DNA from: an uncultured Bacteroidales bacterium
GTDB lineage: Bacteria > Bacteroidota > Bacteroidia > Bacteroidales > UBA932
Length of the DNA stretch: 64,000 nucleotides
Assembly: GCA_900318015.1 (NCBI GenBank)
Contig: ONJB01000003.1
Span: 21,359 to 85,358 of the forward strand
Reading direction: 5' to 3'
Shown: one piece after another, positions 57,051-64,000 of the stretch
Numbering within the stretch: the stretch's first letter is position 1
How the letters are laid out: each line of letters starts with the position of its first letter
The notes under the pieces: model-generated
The model's input: the letters and a program-made list of their open reading frames with translations, nothing else
Database searches by the model: none
Told to the model about the DNA's origin: nothing
Translations under genes and position numbers: made by a program

Positions 57051-58517
57051 ATGCCCACGGTCAAGCAGGGACTTGAACAGAAGCTTCAGCAGAAGCTCTC
57101 GCCGCTCCAGATCCAGACCATCAAGCTGATCGAGATGCCGGTGCAGGCCCTGGAGCAGCATGTCCGCGAGGTGCTGAACGACAATCCCGTCATTGACGAC
57201 ACGCCCGCTTCCGGCGGCGATTCGGACGAACCCCGCGACCTGTCCATCTCCGAGGTGGAGGACCGCGAGAACAGCGGCGGCTCCCTGGAGGAGAACTACA
57301 ACTCCTACTCGGACGACGACGATCCCACCCCGTACTACAACCGTTCCGTGAACAACTGGGGCAAGGACGAACGCCCCGAGTACAATACCTTCTCCGTCAA
57401 GCAAAGCTTCACCCAGAGCCTCCAGGAGCAGCTGGGCTACCGGAACCTGACCGAGCACCAGCGTTCCGTGGCCAACTTCATCATCGGCAGCCTGGACGAC
57501 GACGGCTACCTCCGCCGCGACATCGAATCGCTGGTGGACGACCTCGCATTCCGGGCAGGCATCACCACCAATGCGGATGAGGTGGAGGCGATGCTCAAGA
57601 TCATCCAGCAGTTCGAGCCCTCCGGCGTAGGTGCCCGCGACCTCCGCGAGTGCCTCCTCATCCAGCTCGAGGACAAGAAGCAGACCCCGGCCGTGGCCAA
57701 TGCCGTCCGCATCCTCCGCGACGGGTTCAACGAGTTCAAGGGCCGCCAGTTCCCGAAGCTGATGAACCGCTTCCACCTGGACGCGGACCAGCTCAAGGCC
57801 GTCCTGGATGAGATCAAGAAGCTCAATCCTTCCCCCGGCGGCCAGATCGACGACAGCTATGCCGACCAGGCCCAGCAGATCGTCCCCGACTTCCGACTGG
57901 ATTATGAAAACGGCGAGCTGATCCTGTCCATGCCGCGTTTCTCCATCCCGGAGCTCCGGATCAACCGCCGCTATGCGGAGATCATGGAGAACGGGAAGTA
58001 TTCCACGGACCGTTCCCAGAAGGACGCTGCTACGTTCGTGGGCCAGAAGATCGCCGCCGCGAAGTGGTTCATCGAGGCCCTCCGCCAGCGCCAGAATACC
58101 CTGGAGAGCACGATGCGGGCCATCATCGAGTACCAGCACGACTATTTCATCGACGGGGACGAATCCTCGCTGAAGCCGATGGTCCTGAAGGACATCGCCG
58201 AGCGTACCGGCTTCGATATCTCCACCATTTCCCGCGTGGTGAACAGCAAGTGGATCGAGACGCACTTCGGCGTGTTCCCGCTCAAGTACTTCTTCTCCGA
58301 AGGTCTGGAGAACAGCGAGGGAGAAGAGGTCTCCACCCGCGAGATCAAGAAGGTCCTCCGCGACCTGGTGGACAACGAGGACAAGCACAACCCTCTCACC
58401 GACGACGACCTGGTGGACGCTCTTACTGCCAAGGGCTACAAGGTCGCCCGCCGGACCATCGCGAAATACCGCGCCCAACTGGACATCCCCAAGGCCCGCC
58501 TGCGGAGGGAACTTTGA
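57051..58517 (+). CDS. rpoN: RNA polymerase sigma-54 factor RpoN
   Basis: The N-terminal region of this 488-residue sigma-54 is glutamine- and leucine-rich (QKLQQKLSPLQIQTIKLIEMP), the activator-interacting region I. An acidic linker rich in Asp and Ser spans about residues 45-100. The core-binding and DNA-binding domains follow, with FDISTISRVVNSKWIETHFG (helix-turn-helix). The RpoN box is ARRTIAKYR at about residues 466-474, near the C-terminus. Length and order match the family. It is co-directional with miaB, three bases apart. Confidence 0.96.
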   Translation: MPTVKQGLEQKLQQKLSPLQIQTIKLIEMPVQALEQHVREVLNDNPVIDDTPASGGDSDEPRDLSISEVEDRENSGGSLEENYNSYSDDDDPTPYYNRSVNNWGKDERPEYNTFSVKQSFTQSLQEQLGYRNLTEHQRSVANFIIGSLDDDGYLRRDIESLVDDLAFRAGITTNADEVEAMLKIIQQFEPSGVGARDLRECLLIQLEDKKQTPAVANAVRILRDGFNEFKGRQFPKLMNRFHLDADQLKAVLDEIKKLNPSPGGQIDDSYADQAQQIVPDFRLDYENGELILSMPRFSIPELRINRRYAEIMENGKYSTDRSQKDAATFVGQKIAAAKWFIEALRQRQNTLESTMRAIIEYQHDYFIDGDESSLKPMVLKDIAERTGFDISTISRVVNSKWIETHFGVFPLKYFFSEGLENSEGEEVSTREIKKVLRDLVDNEDKHNPLTDDDLVDALTAKGYKVARRTIAKYRAQLDIPKARLRREL

Positions 58518-58519
58518 AT

Positions 58520-59845
58520 ATGAAGAAAGCCTACATAGAGACATACGGTTGCCAGATGAACGTGAACGACACGGAGGTCATCTTCTCCATCCTGGCGGGA
58601 GAGGGATATGAGCGGACGGAGTCGATGGAGGAGGCGGACCTCGTCATGGCGAACACGTGTTCCGTCCGAGACAATGCGGAGCAGCGGATCTGGGGTCGGA
58701 TCGAGCAGTTCAACCTGCAGCGCAAGCGGCGCCCGGGCGTGGTCGTGGGCATCGTGGGCTGCATGGCGGAACGCCTGAAGGACAAACTGCTGGATACGCG
58801 GAAGGTGGACCTGGTCGTGGGCCCGGACGCCTATCGGTCGCTGCCGCGGCTGCTGAAGGCCCTCACGCCGGACCAGCCCCAGATCGACGTCCTCCTTTCC
58901 CGCGACGAGACCTATGCGGACATCACCCCGGTCCGGACGGACAAGAACGGCGTGAGCGCCTTCATCTCCATCATGCGTGGGTGCAATAACGTGTGTTCCT
59001 ACTGCGTGGTGCCCTACACCCGCGGGGCGGAACGCTCGCGCGACGCGCACTCCATCGTGCGCGAGGCGTGCGACGTGTTCCAGAAGGGCTACAAGGAAGT
59101 GACGCTGCTGGGCCAGAACGTGGACAGCTACCTGTGGAAGACGGCCGAAGAGACCGTGAACTTCGCGGAACTGCTCCGGCGTGTCGCGTCGGTGAGCCCC
59201 GAGCTGCGGGTCCGTTTCGCCACCTCCCATCCAAAGGACATCAGCGACGAAGTCATCGAAACGATGGCCGCGTACGACAATATCTGCAAGCACATCCATC
59301 TTCCCGTGCAGTCAGGCAGTTCCCGGATGCTGGAGAAGATGCGCCGGAAATACGACCGGGAATGGTACCTGGAGCGGGTCGCCAAGATCCGCAGCGTAAT
59401 GCCCGACTGCGGCCTCACGACCGATGTCATCGCCGGATTCTGCTCCGAGACGGAGGAGGACCACGCCGCGACGATGAGCCTCATGGAGGAAGTCGGCTTC
59501 GACTGGGCCTTCATGTTCGCCTACTCGGAGCGCCCCGGCACCCTTGCCGCCCGGAACTATCCCGACGACGTCCCTCCGGAAGTGAAGACACGTCGCCTGA
59601 ACGAGATCATCGACCTCCAGAACCGGAAGTCGCTGGAAAGCTACCGGAAAGACATCGGCAAGCGCTTCACCGTCCTCGTCGAAGGCCCTTCCAAGCGGAA
59701 TCCGGACGACCTGTGCGGCCGCGCCTCCAACAGCAAGATGTGCGTGTTCCCCGGCGGCGGCCACCGTACGGGCGAATATGTCGATGTCCAGGTGGTCGAC
59801 TGCACCAGCGCCACCCTCATCTGCCAATTGATCGAAACCACATAA
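58520..59845 (+). CDS. miaB: tRNA-2-methylthio-N6-dimethylallyladenosine synthase MiaB
   Basis: This 441-residue radical SAM methylthiotransferase has [29 protein letters not shown] and [10 protein letters not shown], which provide the three cysteines of the auxiliary cluster. [17 protein letters not shown] carries the radical SAM CxxxCxxC motif. [34 protein letters not shown] and a C-terminal TRAM domain complete it. It modifies A37 of tRNAs reading UNN codons. ATG 58520 gives the family start [11 protein letters not shown]; the long open frame upstream is a shadow of rpoN. Confidence 0.96.
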   Translation: MKKAYIETYGCQMNVNDTEVIFSILAGEGYERTESMEEADLVMANTCSVRDNAEQRIWGRIEQFNLQRKRRPGVVVGIVGCMAERLKDKLLDTRKVDLVVGPDAYRSLPRLLKALTPDQPQIDVLLSRDETYADITPVRTDKNGVSAFISIMRGCNNVCSYCVVPYTRGAERSRDAHSIVREACDVFQKGYKEVTLLGQNVDSYLWKTAEETVNFAELLRRVASVSPELRVRFATSHPKDISDEVIETMAAYDNICKHIHLPVQSGSSRMLEKMRRKYDREWYLERVAKIRSVMPDCGLTTDVIAGFCSETEEDHAATMSLMEEVGFDWAFMFAYSERPGTLAARNYPDDVPPEVKTRRLNEIIDLQNRKSLESYRKDIGKRFTVLVEGPSKRNPDDLCGRASNSKMCVFPGGGHRTGEYVDVQVVDCTSATLICQLIETT

Positions 59846-59847
59846 TT

Positions 59848-61320
59848 ATGGAACAATTCATTCTGGCCCTGGACCAGGGAACCAGCTCTTCCCGGGCCAT
59901 CGTCTTCGACCACGAAGGCAACATCCGCTCCACCGCCCAGATGGAGTTCACCCAGTATTTCCCGAAACCCGGCTGGGTTGAGCACAACCCCATGGAAATC
60001 TGGTCCTCCGAGGCCGCCGTCATCGCCGAGGCCATCACCAAGATCGGCATCAACGGCAAGGACATCGCCGGCATCGGCATCACCAACCAGCGCGAGACCA
60101 CCATCGTCTGGGATGCGGAAACGGGTGAACCGGTGTACAACGCCATTGTCTGGCAGGACCGCCGCACCTCCGAGTTCTGCGACACCCTCCGTGACAAGGC
60201 CGATTTCATCCGCGAGAAGACGGGCCTCATCATCGACGCCTACTTCTCCGGCACCAAGATCCGTTGGATCCTGGACAACGTTCCCGGCGCCCGGGAGAAG
60301 GCCGAGGCCGGCAAGCTCCGTTTCGGCACCGTGGACAGCTGGCTCGTCTGGCAGCTCACGCGGGGCGAAGTCCACGTGACCGACGTCTCCAACGCCTCCC
60401 GGACGATGCTTTTCAACATCAACACACTGGAATGGGACCAGGAACTCCTGGATCTTTTGGACGTTCCCGCGTCCATGATGCCGGAGGTCCGCTCCAGTTC
60501 CGAGGTGTACGGGGTCACCAAGACCACTCTCTTCGCCCATGAAGTGCCCATCGGCGGCATCGCCGGCGACCAGCAGGCCGCCCTCTTCGGCCAGATGTGC
60601 ACCGAGCCCGGCTCCGTGAAGAACACCTACGGAACAGGCTGTTTCCTCCTGATGAACACGGGCGAGAAGCCCATCCTTTCCCGCAACAACCTCCTCACCA
60701 CCGTCGCCTGGAAGATCGGGGACAAGGTCAATTACGCCCTGGAAGGCTCCATCTTCGTGGGCGGTTCCGTCGTCCAATGGCTCCGCGACGGCCTGGGCAT
60801 CATCCGGAGTTCTTCCGAGATCGAAGCCCTGGCATCGACGGTCGAGGACAACGGCGGCGTGTACTTCGTCCCGGCCCTCACCGGCATGGGCGCTCCCTAT
60901 TGGGACCAGTACGCCCATGGTACCATCTGCGGCATCACCCGCGGCACTACGGCGGCGCATATCGCCCGTGCGGCGCTCGAAGGCATCGCCTTCCAGACGA
61001 TGGACATCGTCGGGGCGATGGAGAAGGACGCCGGTGTGAAGCTCTCCGAGCTGAAAGTGGACGGCGGCGCGTCCCGGAACAACCTTATGATGCAGTTCCA
61101 GGCCGATGTCCTGGACACCTCGGTCATCCGACCGAAGGTCACCGAGACCACGGCGATGGGCGCCTGCTACCTCGCGGGCCTCGCCGTCGGCTTCTGGTCC
61201 TCCCTGGACGAGATCAAGGCCCAGTGGCAGGCGGAGCACGTCTTCACGCCCTCCGGCGCCGACACCGCCGCCCTCAAGGCCGGCTGGGCCGATGCGATCA
61301 GCCGCACCTTAAGCAAATAG
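59848..61320 (+). CDS. glpK: glycerol kinase
   Basis: The N-terminus of this 490-residue FGGY kinase is [22 protein letters not shown] (phosphate 1 loop). [91 protein letters not shown] and [21 protein letters not shown] follow. These are diagnostic for GlpK, which phosphorylates glycerol with ATP. It starts two bases after the miaB stop and is followed by the glycerol channel gene glpF. Its product glycerol-3-phosphate is the substrate of the TagD-like enzyme of the polysaccharide locus. Confidence 0.97.
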   Translation: MEQFILALDQGTSSSRAIVFDHEGNIRSTAQMEFTQYFPKPGWVEHNPMEIWSSEAAVIAEAITKIGINGKDIAGIGITNQRETTIVWDAETGEPVYNAIVWQDRRTSEFCDTLRDKADFIREKTGLIIDAYFSGTKIRWILDNVPGAREKAEAGKLRFGTVDSWLVWQLTRGEVHVTDVSNASRTMLFNINTLEWDQELLDLLDVPASMMPEVRSSSEVYGVTKTTLFAHEVPIGGIAGDQQAALFGQMCTEPGSVKNTYGTGCFLLMNTGEKPILSRNNLLTTVAWKIGDKVNYALEGSIFVGGSVVQWLRDGLGIIRSSSEIEALASTVEDNGGVYFVPALTGMGAPYWDQYAHGTICGITRGTTAAHIARAALEGIAFQTMDIVGAMEKDAGVKLSELKVDGGASRNNLMMQFQADVLDTSVIRPKVTETTAMGACYLAGLAVGFWSSLDEIKAQWQAEHVFTPSGADTAALKAGWADAISRTLSK

Positions 61321-61323
61321 CTT

Positions 61324-61350
61324 GTCATTTCGAGCGAAGTCGAGAAATCT
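61324..61350. repeat. short palindromic repeat between glpK and glpF
   Basis: The sequence begins GTCATTTCGA (61324-61333) and ends TCGAGAAATCT (61340-61350) around a GCGAAG centre. ATTTC/GAAAT and GA/TC pair, with two unpaired bases. It fills most of the 43-base gap between glpK and glpF. The GTCATT...AATCT ends resemble those of the repeat at 703-741 and of the in-gene elements, although the stem sequence is different. Confidence 0.55.
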
Positions 61351-61363
61351 AAACTCATACACT

Positions 61364-62107
61364 ATGCACCTCAACCCGTATATCTTCGAATTCATCGGCA
61401 CCCTGGTCCTGGTGCTCTTCGGTGACGGCGTCTGCGCCGCCTGCTCCCTCAACAAGTCCAAGGCGAAAGGCGGCGGATGGGTCGTCATCGCCCTCGCGTG
61501 GGGCCTCGCTGTGATGATGGGCGTGCTCGTCGCCGGTCCCGTCTCCGGTGCCCACCTGAATCCGGCCGTCACCCTGGGCCTTGCCATCGCCGGCAAGTTC
61601 GCCTGGGGCCAGGTCCTCGGATACATCGTCGCCCAGATGCTGGGCGGTTTCGTGGGCGCCCTGCTGGTCTATGTCTTCTACAAGGACCACTACAAGGCCA
61701 CGTCCGACGAGCCCGACACCATGCTCGGCACCTTCTGCACGATGCCGGCCATCTGGAATCCCTGGCGGAACTTCCTCTCCGAGCTGATCGCCACCACCCT
61801 CCTGGTGTTCATCATCCTGGCCATCGGTTTCGAGGGCAACGCCTTCCAGGTAAGCGGGACGGCCGCATCCACCGGTGCCATCGGCGCCTGGCCGGTCACT
61901 TGCCTGATCATGGCCCTGGGCATGTCCTTGGGCGGAACCACCGGCTACGCGATGAATCCGGCGCGCGACCTCAGCCCGCGCTGCGCCCACGCCATCCTGC
62001 CCATCCCCGGTAAGCGCGACAGCGGCTGGAACTACAGTTGGGTCCCCGTCGCCGGCCCGATGCTGGGCGCCTGCATGGCCGCCGGCCTCTTCCTGCTAGT
62101 CTTCTAA
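61364..62107 (+). CDS. glpF: glycerol uptake facilitator (aquaglyceroporin)
   Basis: This 247-residue MIP-family channel has about six membrane helices and two NPA motifs: GPVSGAHLNPAVTLGLAIAGKF near residue 65 and TTGYAMNPARDLSPR near residue 200. The aspartate after the second NPA-R (NPARD) is the signature of glycerol facilitators rather than water-only channels. It lies downstream of glpK as in many genomes. The Met at 61364 is chosen because the frame upstream runs through the intergenic repeat. Confidence 0.95.
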   Translation: MHLNPYIFEFIGTLVLVLFGDGVCAACSLNKSKAKGGGWVVIALAWGLAVMMGVLVAGPVSGAHLNPAVTLGLAIAGKFAWGQVLGYIVAQMLGGFVGALLVYVFYKDHYKATSDEPDTMLGTFCTMPAIWNPWRNFLSELIATTLLVFIILAIGFEGNAFQVSGTAASTGAIGAWPVTCLIMALGMSLGGTTGYAMNPARDLSPRCAHAILPIPGKRDSGWNYSWVPVAGPMLGACMAAGLFLLVF

Positions 62108-62113
62108 GCAGAG

Positions 62114-62163
62114 GCATACGTACAAGAAGCCCGGGGCACATCTTGCTCCGGGCTTCTGTATGC
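62114..62163. terminator. hairpin between convergent glpF and upp
   Basis: AGAAGCCCGGGGCA (62125-62138) pairs with TGCTCCGGGCTTCT (62144-62157), 14 base pairs with one G-T, around the loop CATCT. Outside it, GCATAC (62114-62119) pairs with GTATGC (62158-62163). The structure sits between two converging genes, where a bidirectional terminator is expected. T-runs after the stem are weak on both strands, so termination strength is uncertain. Confidence 0.6.
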
Positions 62164-62181
62164 TTGCGGGAATCGCTGGAA

Positions 62182-62835
62182 TCAGAGCTTGTCGCCGAAG
62201 GCGAGGTCGCCGGCGTCGCCGAGGCCGGGGACGATGTAGCTGTGGCTGGTGAGTTCTTCGTCGACGGCGGCGACCCAGAGGGTGACCTCGTCGCCATAGA
62301 GCTTGGCGAGATGGTCCACGGCATAGGTGCTGGCGATGGGACAGACCAGATGGATGGCGATGGGTTCTCCGCCTTCCTGACGGAGCTTGTCGATGGCGAC
62401 CTCGATGGAGGAGCCGGTGGCGAGCATCGTGTCGGCCAGGACGAGGGTCTTGCCTTCCAGGGACGGGGTGGTGCAGTAGTCCGCCCGGATTTCGAAGTAG
62501 TCACCGGCGCCGTACTTGCGGAAGGCCGCGAGGAAGGCGGTCTCGGCGTGGTCGAAGAAGTTGAAGACACCCTTCTGGAGCGGCAGGCCGGCCCGGAGGA
62601 TCGTGGAGATCACGAGCGGGGTGTCGCAGGTCGCGACACGGGCGATACCGAGGGGGGTGACGACGTCTTTCTCGGTGTAGGTGAGTTCCTTGGAGAGTTC
62701 ATAGGCAAAGATCTCGCCGACGCGTTCGAGATTGGTCCGGAAACGGAGACGGTCTTTCTGGATGGTGGCATCCCGCATCTCTGCGATGAAATTGTTGAGA
62801 ACAGAAGGGTTCTCACCGAGATTGACAACTTTCAT
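62182..62835 (-). CDS. upp: uracil phosphoribosyltransferase
   Basis: This 217-residue type I phosphoribosyltransferase has the PRPP loop VLADTMLATGSSIEVAIDKL and the uracil-binding C-terminus YIVPGLGDAGDLAFGDKL, plus VISTILRAGLPLQKGV. It converts uracil and PRPP to UMP. Length is near the family norm of about 210. A well-formed Bacteroidota promoter lies upstream, within the 3' end of radC. It converges with glpF across a hairpin. Confidence 0.96.
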   Translation of the reverse strand: MKVVNLGENPSVLNNFIAEMRDATIQKDRLRFRTNLERVGEIFAYELSKELTYTEKDVVTPLGIARVATCDTPLVISTILRAGLPLQKGVFNFFDHAETAFLAAFRKYGAGDYFEIRADYCTTPSLEGKTLVLADTMLATGSSIEVAIDKLRQEGGEPIAIHLVCPIASTYAVDHLAKLYGDEVTLWVAAVDEELTSHSYIVPGLGDAGDLAFGDKL

Positions 62836-62864
62836 GGGGTTTCGAATATGGTTACTTCGAAGTA

Positions 62865-62894
62865 CAAATATAGGAATTTATTCCGATTTGCAAA
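62865..62894 (-). promoter_or_regulatory. promoter of upp
   Basis: Read on the minus strand, TTTG (62894 to 62891) is followed after 18 bases by TATATTTG (62872 to 62865). This is close to the Bacteroidota consensus TTTG-N19-TAnnTTTG and is the best promoter match in the window. The upp start codon is 29 bases downstream. The -33 element overlaps the last codons of radC. Confidence 0.75.
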
Positions 62895-63564
62895 CCCTTT
62901 CATCCTGGAATGAATAGTACGATCCATCCGCGATGATGACGTGGTCGAACAGCGCGACGTCGAAGGCCTTGAGCGCCAATTGCAGCCGCCGGGTGGCCTT
63001 CAGGTCGGATTCGCCGGGGAGGGGAGAACCGGACGGGTGGTTGTGCACGAGAATGACGGCTTTCGCCTGCTCGTCCAGCACCCGGCGGAGGACCTGCTTG
63101 CTGTCGATGAGCGTGCAGTCGGCCGTCCCGGAGGTGAGTCTTTCCCGTCCTGTTACCACATTCGCCCGGTTCAGGTACAGCGCCCAGCATTCTTCATGGT
63201 CCAGTCCCTTCAGCAGGGGCAGCATCATATCCACCACGTCCTCCGGCCCGTTCACCGTGGGCTTTCTTACGGCGGCCTCCGCCAGGTACCGCCGCCCCAG
63301 TTCCAGGGCTGCGGCGATGGCGACGGCCCGGGCCTGCCCCACACCCCGCTGCCGCATCAGCTGCTTCGCCGGGCGCCGGCACAGCTCCGAGAGCCGGCCG
63401 CCCGCCGACGAAAGCAGCTCCTGCGCAACGCTTACGGCGTTTGCCCCCGGCACGCCCGATCCGATGAAAATCGCCAGCAGTTCCGCATTTCCCAGCGCTC
63501 CGGGCCCCTTGCTGAGCAGTTTCTCGCGGGGCCGCTCTTCCGTATTCCAATCCTTCAGTCTCAT
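62878..63564 (-). CDS. radC: RadC family (JAB domain) protein
   Basis: The N-terminal helix-hairpin-helix region of this 228-residue protein is GNAELLAIFIGSGVPGANAVSVAQELL and LMRQRGVGQARAVAIAAALELGRRYL. The C-terminal JAB/MPN-like metalloprotease domain has the motif VILVHNHPSGSPLPGESDLKATRRL (HxH...D) and ends HVIIADGSYYSFQDE. The old DNA-repair assignment is doubtful, and the cellular role is unsettled. The Met at 63564 is favoured because the upstream extension would overlap the promoter. Confidence 0.93.
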   Translation of the reverse strand: MRLKDWNTEERPREKLLSKGPGALGNAELLAIFIGSGVPGANAVSVAQELLSSAGGRLSELCRRPAKQLMRQRGVGQARAVAIAAALELGRRYLAEAAVRKPTVNGPEDVVDMMLPLLKGLDHEECWALYLNRANVVTGRERLTSGTADCTLIDSKQVLRRVLDEQAKAVILVHNHPSGSPLPGESDLKATRRLQLALKAFDVALFDHVIIADGSYYSFQDERVCKSE

Positions 63565-63569
63565 GGCCC

Positions 63570-63598
63570 CAAAGATAGGACGCAAATAGAAAAAACAA
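63570..63598 (-). promoter_or_regulatory. promoter of radC
   Basis: On the minus strand, TTG (63598 to 63596) is followed after 18 bases by TATCTTTG (63577 to 63570). The radC ATG at 63564 lies five bases beyond, so the transcript would be nearly leaderless. The -33 element overlaps the base of the terminator hairpin of the gene to the right, so terminator and promoter are packed together. Confidence 0.6.
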
Positions 63599-63626
63599 CA
63601 CCAGTTGTGGATAACTGGTGTTGTTT
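63587..63626 (-). terminator. intrinsic terminator of the OadA-like gene
   Basis: A perfect 14-bp stem joins 63593-63606 (AAACAACACCAGTT) and 63613-63626 (AACTGGTGTTGTTT) around the loop GTGGAT. In the minus-strand direction the stem runs into a T-tract (TTTTTTCTATTT), so it has the shape of a standard rho-independent terminator. It lies 23 bases beyond the stop of the OadA-like gene. Confidence 0.85.
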
Positions 63627-63648
63627 CACTATGTATTTTATCGGTTTC

Positions 63649-64000
63649 TTACTGGACGAAGGCGATGATTTCGTTCTTCGCCACGTTGTCGCCCTGCTTG
63701 CCCACCACGGCGACGATGCGGCCGTCCACGGCGGAGACGACTTCTTCCATGCCGTACCAGGCCTGCACATGACCGATCACCTGGCCTGCCTTCACAGCCG
63801 TTCCCACGGCCGGGGCGGCGGAGGCGTCATCCACATCCACCTGCCACAGGAGCTGGCCCTTGACGGGAACCTGCACCGGGGTGGCCTTCGGATACTTGGC
63901 CACGTACTCGTCGACGGAGAACTTGGGCATCTCCACGACGGGACGGGTGACCACGATGGGCGCGTTGGCCTTGGCCTTCAGATCGGCCAGGTCCTTGTTG
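63649..64000 (-). CDS. OadA-type biotin/lipoyl-like C-terminal domain (partial)
   Basis: The last 116 residues of a larger protein are present; the 5' part lies beyond the window. VQVPVKGQLLWQVDVDDASAAPAVGTAVKAGQVIGHVQAWYGMEEVVSAVDGRIVAVVGKQGDNVAKNEIIAFVQ is a biotinyl/lipoyl-attachment fold like the C-terminus of oxaloacetate decarboxylase alpha or pyruvate carboxylase subunit B. At the tip of the hairpin, where other families have A-M-K-M with the biotinylated lysine, the sequence is WYGMEEV, with no lysine. The domain may be non-biotinylated. A strong terminator follows. Confidence 0.75.
   Translation of the reverse strand, partial: NKDLADLKAKANAPIVVTRPVVEMPKFSVDEYVAKYPKATPVQVPVKGQLLWQVDVDDASAAPAVGTAVKAGQVIGHVQAWYGMEEVVSAVDGRIVAVVGKQGDNVAKNEIIAFVQ

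Noticed and set aside
58064-58519. In-frame extension upstream of miaB inside rpoN
   Set aside because: The extension overlaps the C-terminal half of rpoN, which has the RpoN box, and MiaB proteins start at [11 protein letters not shown]. The extension is arginine/proline-rich shadow sequence.
58993-59847. In-frame extension upstream of glpK inside miaB
   Set aside because: It lies opposite intact miaB coding in another frame, and GlpK begins at [17 protein letters not shown] (59848).

Overview
The window looks like Bacteroidota, most likely Bacteroidales. The evidence is: promoter-like TAnnTTTG elements with an upstream TTTG/TTG; an UpxY-type NusG-like antiterminator; a polysaccharide export lipoprotein followed by a Wzc-type tyrosine kinase; and a neighbourhood of rpoN, miaB, glpK, glpF, upp, radC and an OadA-type C-terminal domain. 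The DNA is fairly G+C-rich and coding density is very high, with many ATGA stop/start overlaps. No tRNA, rRNA, CRISPR array, insertion sequence or integrase was seen.

Bases 1 to 54,673 hold one surface-polysaccharide locus, all on the plus strand, of about 51 genes. It contains: (i) genes for UDP-2,3-diacetamido-hexuronic acid or UDP-ManNAcA (wbpD- and wbpE-like at the left, wecC/wecB and wbpB-like at the right), a UDP-GlcNAc/GlcNAcA 4-epimerase, UDP-galactopyranose mutase and a dTDP-3-amino-3,6-dideoxyhexose set (two FdtA-like cupins, acetyltransferase, aminotransferase); (ii) about 20 glycosyltransferases (GT2, GT4, GT8, GT11, a DUF354 protein and a GtrA/GtrB/membrane-protein set); (iii) an initiating sugar-phosphate transferase of unusual form; (iv) export genes, namely an ABC permease (3.2 kb), its ATPase (15.2 kb), an export lipoprotein (49.3 kb) and a Wzc-like kinase (50.1 kb); (v) decoration genes, namely a glycerol-phosphate cytidylyltransferase/SDR/glycerophosphotransferase group, three ATP-grasp proteins, an MBOAT/SGNH O-acylation pair, two NodB-like deacetylases, and a CapK ligase-FkbH-acyl carrier protein group; (vi) a GH43 lipoprotein glycosidase between the fucosyltransferase and the ABC ATPase.

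At 54.67 kb a minus-strand UpxY/NusG-like gene converges on the locus, sharing a CTAG with the last capsule gene. It is divergent from an AraC-type regulator. From 56.1 to 62.1 kb a housekeeping run follows: lipoprotein, SPOR protein, rpoN, miaB, glpK, glpF. From 62.2 to 64 kb upp, radC and the end of an OadA-like gene lie on the minus strand, with recognisable promoters and a strong terminator.

The most striking finding is a short palindromic element present three times inside coding sequence: twice in the wbpE-like aminotransferase gene and once in wecB. It consists of two hairpins in inverted orientation, keeps its stems through compensatory changes, and adds 19 or 28 in-frame codons while leaving the host motifs intact. 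This resembles REP doublets (REPINs) and the in-gene palindromic elements known from Rickettsia. Two single-hairpin repeats with similar GTCAT and ATCT ends lie between genes at 703 and 61,324. Other notable points are a 13-unit Gly-Tyr hexanucleotide repeat in the Wzc tail, the CapK-FkbH-ACP group, and the GH43 enzyme inside the locus.
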